Shown here piece after piece: positions 14,370 to 31,525 of a stretch of 64,000 nt of DNA. The notes under the pieces are model-generated. The model was not told the origin of the DNA and did not search any database. It saw only the letters and a list, made by a program, of their open reading frames with translations. The DNA is taken from contig OZ038320.1 in NCBI GenBank assembly GCA_964035795.1, positions 21,470,589 to 21,534,588 of the forward strand, written 5' to 3'. The position numbers and the translations under genes are program-made. Each line of letters opens with the position of its first letter. Positions within the stretch are counted from its first letter, which is position 1. This DNA comes from Pterobdella sp. o SKG-2022 (lineage: Eukaryota; Annelida; Clitellata; Hirudinida; Piscicolidae).

Positions 14370-14530
14370 TCACTTGTATATCTAAGCTAGTAGAGAATTA
14401 GACTAATTATCTAAAGCTACCGGGTTCGATCCCGCGCTGGGCTAATTAGCAAAGCGTGTTTTTATTAAATTAAATTTGTACAAAGCGCATTGAACAATAA
14501 TTAAAATGCGCTTTAACATACTATTAAATA
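14370..14530 (+). mobile_element. tRNA-derived SINE, copy A
   Basis: It carries the B-box GGTTCGATCCC (about 14422-14432), preceded by an anticodon-arm-like TTAGA-CTAATTA-TCTAA and followed by GCGCTGGGCTA. The body shares TTAAATTTGTA and a GCGC-containing stretch with the copy at 17667-17847, so both belong to one family. The A-box half is eroded here. The loop CTAATTA would put AAT at the anticodon place (tRNA-Ile-like), which is inference. It lies just outside the 3' end of RPB7. Confidence 0.75.
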
Positions 14531-14644
14531 AAGTATTAAACAAATTATTCCGTTTGATTTGTATTTGAAAAACAGAAATAATTTTATTCAATATAAAAAG
14601 TTGACGCAGTTCTATGAAATAAAAATTTTGTAACTAAACATGAA

Positions 14645-21021
<6,377 letters not shown>

Positions 21022-22400
21022 AGTTAAATTTTCACACTTGCCGACGCTTCATTGAAACTTCAAAAGTGAAGCTAAGAAATCCTACCGAATATGTATGTTG
21101 AAAAATTCAAAAAAAAAATTTATTCTTGAAATTAATACATTGAAATATATTTTCACTGTAATTTATATCATATATAATGAAATTTTACGATTTTTCACCA
21201 GTTATGACAACTGCTTACAATTATGAGTGAGAATAAATATACCCTTTAAATGGGCATTCAAATGAATTGGGTCCAAAAGACCGATCAGCTAATTTATCGG
21301 TCTTTAAGCGTCTCTACAGACTTCAACAATTCATCTCCGTTGCAACTCAAATTGATAATTCGTCCTGTAGAAAACAATATCAGTTTCGAGTTTTACGCTT
21401 GTAGATTCTTCTATTCAGATGCTCATCACACAATTTGCATGTTTTTTTGAGTTCATCAATACTTCCATTCTCAAACAATTCGCATCAGTTTGTTGCCAAG
21501 TTTAAATTAAATTTTCTAAATCAAAAACTTTTGTATAGTTTTATTTCATACAAACCAACAGAAATAAGAATCACAAGTTTTTATGAAACAAAAAAAATTT
21601 GAATATAAATCAAACACAATTCAAGTAAATTTTTTTGAGTCAAATTGAAATTGGTGTATGAACAGCCACAACATTCGATGAGAACATTGAGCTCCCAGCC
21701 ACATGATTCATGGGTGAAGACCAGCAACTTATAGTTTGAATGCTCTTTATGTGCACTACATCCACTTGAAGTTTGGTTCTTTTTTCAAAAGAATGAGTCA
21801 AAAATTCCACAGAATAATATCAAGCGATCTGGATCCTTTCTGAATCAAAAGAGAGCTGTCACAAACCTTGTTCTGATATCGTTTTACTGACCGTCAATCG
21901 GCTAAGGCCCTTTGCTCAATAAAATAATTTCAATCAATCTGGATCTTATCTGAGTCAAACATCCAGAACCTAGTCTTCATAACCTTCTACACCTAGAAAA
22001 AAGAAAAAGTATTTGAAAATAGTCTTTTATAAGAATTTGGAAAAAAGGAAATTGGAATTTTATCTATCCATCCGTTTGAATACTATATATATGAAAAGAA
22101 TCATACTTATTTAAAAAAAATTTTGAAACATATTAAAATTAAGAAATAAACAAGAATTTCTAAAAATACTACACTTGAAAGACGTTGAAAAGACGCTATT
22201 CTTGAATCCTTCATGTTTATATAAAGATCTAACTAAAAGACAAACTACATACTTTTTGAAAAATTAATGAAGATTTAAAAAAAACTCCATGTTTGACGAT
22301 AAAGAAAAAAATCTTGATTTGAAAATTATTGATCCCGACAAAAGTGTTAAAAACTATATCAGAAAATCCTCATGAAATGATGACGAAAATCTAAATTCCT
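21022..22400. other. AT-rich intergenic sequence upstream of RPB7
   Basis: It contains the RPB7 promoter region by position, a perfect 10-bp-stem hairpin at 21276-21305 (AAAGACCGAT / ATCGGTCTTT), and two diverged copies of a block containing TCTGGATC (about 21829 and 21940). No gene is recognised. Its right end is probably the 5' untranslated part of the LINE that follows. Confidence 0.5.
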
Positions 22401-25400
22401 TTGATTATGTCTTCGAAAAATGTTTACGAAAATATTCTTCTCAATATAGATAATGCAGATAAATCAAAAAATCTACCACAAAACTCGCATTCATCAGAGA
22501 TCGAAGACGATCTCAGAACTTGTTTAAGATGCGGGTTAAACAAAGAAGAATCAAAGAAACGTTTGTGGATTCGACGTGACCAACGTATGGGATGGTATCA
22601 TTCTACTTGTGTCAAGCTTAAGAAAAACTGGTCTAAATCATTGAATGTTTGGGTGGGTCCATGTTGCATTCCCAAAATAATAAATGATACACAACTTTCT
22701 AACCTCCCTTTTTCATTCTTGAGTGTTGGTACTGTTTTAAAACGAGTGCCGAAAGCTTCACGAATTCCAGCAGGTAATTTTCTCACCAGTATCTTGAACA
22801 AAATTGTTGCGGAAAATAGTCTAACAGATTGGAAGAATCTTTTTAGTTATTCTAGAAAATGCTTTCTCGGCCCAAATAGAAGCGGCAAAAAGTCAAAATC
22901 ATTAGTGACAATCATTAACAGACAGATAAGTGACTTTTCAGAAAATTCATTCTCTTAACCCGTTAAAACAACCAACAAAAAATCAAAAATGAAAACTGAC
23001 CGCACGTGGGCTAAAATGGTGTCTTCTAAATTGGCTTGTGGTGATATGAGGGGCAGTTAAGATAATTTCTTCTAATGATAAATTACTTAAAAATACCCAA
23101 GAAGTCTTAAAAAAATTAGAAATTCAAACATCCGAAAATTAATAAAAACTCAAACCTCCCTCCTCTACCTTCCAAAGAACAAATCGCCGAAAGTTTACAA
23201 GTTACAGCTGAAGACGTTAAAAGAGGTATTAAATGTTTCAAAAATGGCAGCTGTGCCGGTCCAGACGGTTTGCTTCCACAACATCTCAAGGATCTCACCG
23301 CAAAATCACAAGGACAAAGTGGAGTTGACCTTCTGGAAGCCATTGCTAAGTTTTTCAATAAAATCATTTTACGGGGTGATATTCCTGCAGAGGTTCAGCC
23401 GAGTTTTTATGGTGCTTTATTATTAGCCCTGTCAAAACCTGACGGCGCAGTGAAACCCATTGCAGTGGAAAATACTCTAAGAAGGCTCGTGGCAAAAACT
23501 ATAATGCAAAAATTGACCAATTTTTCATCAGCCTTATTCAAACCTCATCAACTTGGAGTAGGCACTCCCTCAGGAGCCGAAGTAGCATGGTTGCAACTCT
23601 GAAAATGAGATAATTTTGAAAATAGATTTTAAAAATGCCTTTAACTCAATTAGAAGGGACGTAGTTCTTAAGGAAATTCAAAAGCAATTTCCTACTATAT
23701 ACCCAATTTTTTGGCAGGCATATTCTTGTCCTTCATTTCTTTTCTATGGAGACAGATTTCTTTCATTTCAAGAAGGTGTACAACAGGGGGAATCTTTGGG
23801 CTCATTTTTGTTTTCTCTTGCCATCCAAAACTTGATTAATGAATGCAAAAGTGAACTAAACATTTGGTACCTAGATGATGGAACTTTGGCCGGAAATGCT
23901 GAAGATGTATTATCGGATTTTAATAAAATTATAAACGCCAAAGAACTCTCGGACTTGAAACATACTCTTCAAAATGCGAACTGTTTTTTAGAAACTCTAA
24001 CGATCAATCACCACATATCTTAACTAAGTTCAATTCATTAAGTTCAGGAATAAAGCATTTAGAAATTAATAATCTATCCTTATTAGGTTCTCCAATTCAT
24101 CAATCAACAATTGAAACATTTTTATCCCATAAATTAGAAGATTTGAAAAGAATGACAGAGAGATTAATGGAAATCGATCCCCATGATGCATTTTTTCTTT
24201 TAAAACATAGTTTTTCAATTCCAAAATTAACCTACCTTCTCCGTTCTGCTCCATGCTTTAATTCTAAAGTTTTAAAAAAATATGACGCTTTACTAAAAAT
24301 ATCCCTTGAAAAAGTTATCAACATCAAACTTTCAGACAGAAATTGGACTTTTCAATCAACTTTGCCTGTAGCCCTAGGAGGGCTGGGAGTAAGATCAGCC
24401 GTAAACTTATCGCTTCCTGCATTTCTATCCTCAGTCCACGCTTGCAGCACACATGTTAGAAAGCTCTTACCGAATTTCCACAATATTTTAGACGATTCGT
24501 ACTACAAGTCTGCTAAGATTCTTTATTTGGAAAAAATTGGAAGTAACAGCAGTTTTCTAGGTAATCCTAGTGTTCAAGCTGCCTGGGATATGCAGTATGC
24601 CAAGCTGAAGCATGAAAAGCTGATTTCAAGTTCGACATCAGATTTAAAAAAAGCGAGGGTGCTGGCTGTCTTTTCAAAACAAGCCTCTTCTTGGCTCAAT
24701 GCCATTCCTAAAGCTTCTTTGGGTTTGAAGATGAACAGATCTCAATTAAGGATCAGCTGCGCTTTACGTTTAGGCTCACTCTTGTGCATTGCTCATACTT
24801 GTGTCTCCGGCACTAAAGTGGATCAATCGGGAGTGCATGGTCTCTGTTGTAGAAAGAGTGCTGGAAGATTTTCCCGACAAGCTCAAGTAAATGACATAAT
24901 AAAGAGAGCTCTGTCATCAGCCCATATACCTTCGATTCTTGAACCAAATGGTGTATCTCGTTCTGATGGAAAACGTCCAGATGGGATGACAATTTACCCT
25001 TAGAAAAATGGTCGTAGTATGGTGTGGGATTTCACTTGTAGTGACACCATCGCCCCCAGCCACATACAAATTTCTTCAGCTATTCCAGGAAAAGTAGCTG
25101 AAAGCGTGGAGACAGCTAAGCTGACAAAATACCGCAACCTTTCAGCGGATTATGAAGTTATACCAATCGGAGTTGAAACTTGGTTCTTGGGGTCCAAACG
25201 GACTGAGATTGATAAGAGAGATCGGGAAAAAAATGGCTCAAGAAACAGGAGAACCGCGGTCAATCTCCTTCCTACTTCAAGCTATAAGTATGGCCATTCA
25301 GAGAGGGAATGCTTTCAGGGTGCTAGGTACTCTCGCAAGTTCAAGAAAATTAGAAGAAATCTTTTTTGATTATTACAAACAATTTTGTTTATTTTCAAAT

Positions 25401-25436
25401 TTGACGGTTGAATAAAGTTACTTTCTAAAAAAAAAA
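22401..25436 (+). mobile_element. LINE with WYLDD reverse transcriptase and restriction-like nuclease, pseudogenised
   Basis: The first frame (22401-22958) has a zinc-finger-like CLRCG, GWYHSTC, GPCC. Frame changes then lead to RT: SCAGPDGLLPQHL (about 23250), VKPIAVENTLRRLVAK, QLGVGTPSGAE, IDFKNAFNSIRRD, VQQGESLGSFLFSLAIQ and catalytic WYLDDG (about 23863). After the RT a long C-terminal part has a CCRKSAGRFSRQ stretch, then KRPDGMT and VWDFTCSDT (24970-25050), which fits a PD-(D/E)XK-type restriction-like endonuclease as in R2/CRE/NeSL-type LINEs. The end reads SMAIQRGNAFRVLGTL. AATAAA at 25412 and an A-run to 25436 mark the 3' end. At least four frameshifts and a stop (25001) make it inactive. 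Clade is inference. Confidence 0.85.
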
Positions 25437-26330
25437 GGCCGATTGTGGAGGGGAGAGGGGAAGTCCACTTTTTGGAAGATTGGGCCCAGAGTCAGTCTGG
25501 TGTTCAAAGACTCAACTTTTAGAACTAAATTAAACTAGTTTCGATTTTCAGTAATTATAAAAATCTCGATCACAAACATATCAATTGTTCAATTAATCAT
25601 TGAGTTTCCTGAGTTTATTGTAGACAGGTTGTTGTCTCAAACTTTCAATCTGAATGTAAGCATTTTCATTTCATATTTATGTTAAGGATAGCAGAGATAA
25701 TCGTTTAAATGCAGTTTGCAGTAAAATCAGTTTTGGAGACTTGGTTCAAAACTTTACGTATCAAAATTTTGGAAAAATCAAAAATCCAATACGCAATTAT
25801 AAAAAAGAATATTATTCAAAAATGTACGTATTTAATTATAAAAATTTGTGTAGGGATATACTTTTCGAGCTTCTTTAAACTTCCTTGTTCTTTCAGTGCT
25901 TCCTCTTTCTAAGCTCTTCTTTCGCCTTTATTCCTTGTTTAATGTTTACATTCAATGCGAAAGTGCAAGCTGACAACCTGCCTGAACAAACTCTGAAAAC
26001 TTAATGATTAAAAAAACAATCAACATTGCTTGTAAAAGAAAAATTTTATAAATAACCGAATATTTCGACAAGTCTGCAAAAGTTCCAAAACGAGTTCCCA
26101 ACGCACCAACGACCAACAAACAGCCGTCTTCCTTTTGAAGGCAAACGTCTTTTCACCACTGCACCTTTCACTTCCTTCCACCTCCCCACACCTTTTCTTT
26201 CTTCCTTCCTTCCTTTTTTCCACCTTATTTGGTCGACTTCACTGCCTTCCATCTTCACCAACTTGCCTAAACGAGCCATAATCCAGCCGCTCACAACTGG
26301 ATCATTGTTAACTTACGTGTTTTATCTGAA
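25437..26330. other. Intergenic sequence, no gene recognised
   Basis: Low-complexity purine-rich minus-strand reading (26020-26294) has no family resemblance. It lies between two LINE remnants. Confidence 0.5.
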
Positions 26331-28975
26331 TACATATACTTTATTTACGTTATCAAAATTATCACCGTTATTATGAACTATCACCTTTTTTGATACCAAA
26401 ACCTCAATGCTCCTCTATATAAGCACCATTATCACCACCACAATAATAATTATCATCATTAACGTAATTTTTATCACCACTGGAATAATTATATTATTAT
26501 ATTCTTCTTCGTTGAATCATCACGTCAACTCGCTCTATTTTTGATTTACATCGTAGTTGGGTGTTTCTCAGTTTGTCCCAAAGAGAAGTCCCCGTGATGA
26601 TTCTCAGACACCTGTTTGTGAACACTTGGAGACGCTGTATGTGGCATTGAAGAACATTCCAAGTTTCGCTGCCGTATAATAGCGTTGGTATTATAATGGC
26701 TTTGAAAAGTTTCAGTTTGGTGGAAACTTTTATTTTCCGTTGATACCATACCAACCGACTAAGGCTGCGAAAGACGGAATGCTTTATTGATACGTGATTC
26801 AACTTCTGCATCGACTGTGTTGTTACTGTTTAAGATACTGCCCAGGTATTTAAACTGTGTCACTTGTTCGATGTTTATATCGTTACGTATTGCCAGCGTT
26901 GTGTTGAGGCTTGGAATTGAGTTTTTTGGTAGAATGGTCATGTATTTTGTTTTGCTGAAGTTTATTCTCAGTCCAAATTTGATGCAAACGTCATCTATTG
27001 AAGTGACGAGGCATTCCAGGTCTTTGATGTTGTCGCTCGTGATCATTATATCATCGGCATAAGCTATTGATTGTACTGTTATAGCCTCTTCTAGCTTATA
27101 GCGACTGTTATGCATCAACGGGGCATTGTGGCTATATTCAATGCGAATGCCTTTGTCTGGGTGATTCTTGAGTGCCACTCTTATCACAGCGTTGAGGTAC
27201 GTATTAAAAAGCATAGGAGCCAGCACATCTCCCTTTTTCACCCCAACGCTGATGGGAAACTCATCGGACAACTGTCCATCAGCCCGGATCGCTCCTGTTG
27301 TACAGCTATAAAGAGCTTTAAGGATGCGAATCATTTTTTCTGGCAAGCTGAAGGATTTCGACAGAATTTCCCAGAAAGCTCCATTATAGAAGAGGGCTTA
27401 GATAGATCTGCTACCTCTTCATCATCAAGTGTGATTATAGAAGATAGAAGCTCGCTGTATGCCGTAGTGTCTACTGTGGAATCGGAACTGGCTGCTGATG
27501 CAGTGTTCTTTCCATCTTATGATTTTATCTTCTGATGAAAAGAGTGTTTGTCTGCCATCTAAAGATTTCAAATTTTTCGAAGGTTTTATTTTTGTGTGTT
27601 TTTCTTTTTTCAGTAGTTTGAGAATTGAACCTCCACGGCCCTGTTTGTTGGTGAGTTCGGTCGTTTTCTCAGCTTCTTCAGTCTTTTCTTCCCACCACGT
27701 ATCGATAGCTTTTCTACAAGCTTTTCTGGATTCAGTTTTTATTTCTTTGTAGCTGCTAATCAGGTTTTGTGGGATTGCACGACCGTTTTGTTTGAGGGCT
27801 TTTATTTTGAAGTGGAGTTCAGATTTTTCTGTTGAAAGTTTTTTAACCTCTTCATTTACCCATGGTCTTTTAGGCATTTTATTTTTTTTTGGTAATTGCT
27901 TCGAGGCGTTCAATAAACTTTCTTTGAAGCATTTCCACATCTCTTCTACTGAATTATTTTGGTCTATTTTGTTCAAATTATATGTTAATTCTTCTTTAAA
28001 TTTGTTTATGTATATTTTTTCTAATTTTGTTGGGTTCGTTATTTTATCGTGGAGTATATTTGTATTATTATTTGGGTTTTTATTATATTTTATTTTATGA
28101 TTCTTCAGTATCAATTTGGATATAACCATATTATGATCTGAAATATGAATTGTTTTTCGAGTGACCTTGGTATCACATATGTTTGCTCGTAACTGATGAC
28201 TGATGAGCACATAATCAAGGACATGTCCTTTTTTTTGATTCGGGTGATACCAAGTCCATTGGTGTATTCTTTTGTGTGAAAAGATGGTGTTTGTTATTAT
28301 CAGACCGTTGGTGTTGCAGAAATCAACTAACCTTGAGCCATTCACATTTCTTTTATCTGGGTTATGACGGCCATGGAGTCGTGAGAAGTCTCCCAACACT
28401 ATCACATGTTCTTTTTTGTTGATTTTGGCAAGTTGGTCTTGCAGGGTTTCGTAAAAGTTTTCAGATTCATCTTCATCGTCTACCTCTGTTGGGGCATAAA
28501 CGGCCATGAAGTTTATGTGTTTGTCTTCAACTTTTATTCTTGCTTTAATCACTCTTTCTGAAATCATGCTGTGAGTGCCTTCTTTCTTCCAAGCCTTTCT
28601 GAGATCACCTCTGAGAGCAATAGCTACTCCTCGTTGGTTACCATTTTTTGGTTCTGAGAGCCCAGAATAAAGCACTGTTGTACCTTCGATTTCCAGAGTG
28701 CCACTGCCTGCCCATTGCACTTCCGACGTTGCTAAGAGAGATAAGTTTTTTTCTCTCATTGTTGCAATAACGTTTATCAGTTTTATGCTGAACTTCGTTG
28801 GGTTGCCCATGCTTTTGACGTTCCAGCATCCTATTTTTGTAGTTTCAATCTTCATTTTTACTAAGGATTTGGTGTGGTTTTGCACTGGTACGTTATCAGC
28901 AATACGCAGTGATTTTTCTGTGTTTAATGCTTTTTGAATATATTTGAATGTTTGTTTCATATTTTTTCAAGTTGA
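26330..28975 (-). mobile_element. RTE-like LINE with an internal deletion of the RT core
   Basis: The 5' frame (28960-27425, 511 codons) is an APE endonuclease: CWNVKSM, TSEVQWAGSG, MAVYAPTEVD, GHVLDYVLISHQ, HISDHNMV. The usual GDFN is GDFSRLHG, so the catalytic Asn is lost. After RWKEHC and a shifted ALTLDDEEVADL-like region, the sequence jumps directly to ALWEIL-like SFSLPEKMIRILKALY (about 27390-27340). The fingers and palm motif A, normally over 100 residues, are absent. RT resumes with VKKGDVLAPMLF, IAYADDI, and the thumb (26811-26497, SETWNV). An AT/GATAAT-rich tail lies to 26330. Confidence 0.88.
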
Positions 28976-29198
28976 TGTATAAGTTAGGTAATTAAGTTTG
29001 AGCCAGCTTTGTATGTTCTTTTTTTAATCCGCTCTGTTTCATCTGTGAACTTCGTTTTGCGTTTCAAAAATAACTTTTTTGTTTCAAAAATTTGAAGCGG
29101 GATCTACTCAATTTACAAACGCTTTTTAACAAAAAATTCGCAATGTATCCAATATAAAACTCAAAAAAACATCGGAGCTTTTGAACACGTTTCGCGGG

Positions 29199-29610
<412 letters not shown>

Positions 29611-31525
29611 AAATTTAATTTCAAATTCTTCTTCAAAAACAGAATAATATAAATTAACGATGTGATGAGAATAAGATAAATTAGAGAAGGATAAGTTTGA
29701 AAAACAATTAAAATTTTTCTCAAACTATAGTTTTCGATTTGGTTTGTTGAAAAAAAGCAAAAACAAAGTTTTATACGCCAACATAAAACTGTGAGAACAA
29801 AAGATTTTTATCGCTCTGATAATTAATCCCTTTTTATCGTTTTAATATCTGTATTAAATACACTCATTTTTTCAAAAAAAATTGAAATAAACACGTATGT
29901 TTTTAAAAAATTTCTAGATACACGTATGTGTGGAAAATCCATCTGTTAAGCGTTAGGCACATGTCTAAGAATTTTTAATCGATATCGGCTCTATCTTTCA
30001 CAACGTGAGTTTTTCAGCAAACAATCTCAGCTAACTTTCTAGCACGTGGGTTTGTGGCTAATGTTTAAAAGTTAACTTAGCAAAAAAAATTTGTTGGTTT
30101 TGAGTCGAAACGCATTTAAAAAAGAACATTTGAATGTCAATTTAGACTTAAAAATTATTTCAACTTTTTTTTCTAATAATCTCCAAGGTATCTCAAAGTT
30201 AGAATAAGTTTTTTGTAAGAGAACCCTCTACTTGGGCTTGTTTAGTCTCTAAATTTCCCGACAATGTTTACTTTTCTTATGTTTCACTATGCAAATTTTC
30301 TATGTTTGTACTACGCTTTTTTCTTTGATAAAATTCTGTGTAGAAAGTTCTTTTCAGTTAAACAACTCTTGAAGCAATTATTTCACAATTTTGCTCTTCA
30401 ACCACTTTGCTCAAATAATTCATACCCTTTTTAATAGTTCTGTGACATCAAATGGAATTTTTGAATCCAAAGCTTTAAGAAAATTTTTATAATTTTGAAA
30501 AATGTACCATTTGTCAAATATAGAATTCTTTTATTTTCATTTAAAAGTAGTTCAAATAACACATTTTCAAGTATATACCGATTAGCATACCATGATATGT
30601 ATTAATAATTACTGAAGGTTTATTCAAAAACNNNNNNNNNNNNNNNNNNNNNNNNNNNNNNNNNNNNNNNNNNNNNNNNNNNNNNNNNNNNNNNNNNNNN
30701 NNNNNNNNNNNNNNNNNNNNNNNNNNNNNNNNNNNNNNNNNNNNNNNNNNNNNNNNNNNNNNNNNNNNNNNNNNNNNNNNNNNNNNNNNNNNNNNNNNNN
30801 NNNNNNNNNNNNNNNNNNNNNNNNNNNNNNNTATAATTTAAAAAAAACATACTAATTTTTATTTAAATTCGGGTGAGTCTGCAAACACAGCAAAATATTA
30901 ACCTTCGTTTCGCGACTCCCTCGCGATAAACTCATTTAAAAGTAGTAATTGGTAGATGAAATAAACATTCATTTTTCCAAATCTCGTTGTTTTAGAATTG
31001 AGAAGCTATTAAAAAGAAAAATAATTTCAAAATGAAAATTATTTTTTAATGAGTTTATTATAAAATTTAAATTTCTCATCTTAAACTTTACTTTTATGAC
31101 TCAAAAACAATTTGAATGACGATTTTGTTTATTAACAAGTCTCATTGTATCATGGCACTTCGAGAATTGACTGAAAATTTTAAAACGAACATTTTACGAA
31201 GGTGTTCTAAATAATAATTAAACGGTAAAACTAAAAACAGGCTGAGCGATAATGAAAAATCATTAATAGTTTCAAACCATTAATAAACTTTTACAAGAAT
31301 TATATACATTTCGGTTTAAAATGATGTGTACATATTTTTGTTGAGATATTCCATATGAAACGTACAGGTTCATTTCGATAGTTATAAATTTAAATTTTCA
31401 CATTCGTAATTAAATAAATCAATAAGTAATGAAAATTTCAACATTATGATATCCAGTAAAAAATAACTTCATACCATTCAAATCCTCCAAGTAAAAAATG
31501 TTTACTTAATCAAGTTTCTGCCAAG
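29611..31525. other. Intergenic AT-rich sequence with assembly gap
   Basis: No gene recognised. The start exon of the protease gene at 31526 should lie here, possibly in the gap. Confidence 0.5.
30632..30831. other. Assembly gap, 200 N
   Basis: A run of exactly 200 N. The round number suggests a placeholder or an estimated scaffold join. Confidence 0.99.

Noticed and set aside
14370..14530. Functional tRNA gene
   Set aside because: B-box is good, but the 5' half is degraded, the arms do not pair fully, and the body and tail match a second SINE copy.
26020..26294. Lys/Glu/Gly-rich minus-strand frames
   Set aside because: Two overlapping low-complexity frames in a purine-rich tract with no splice or family support.
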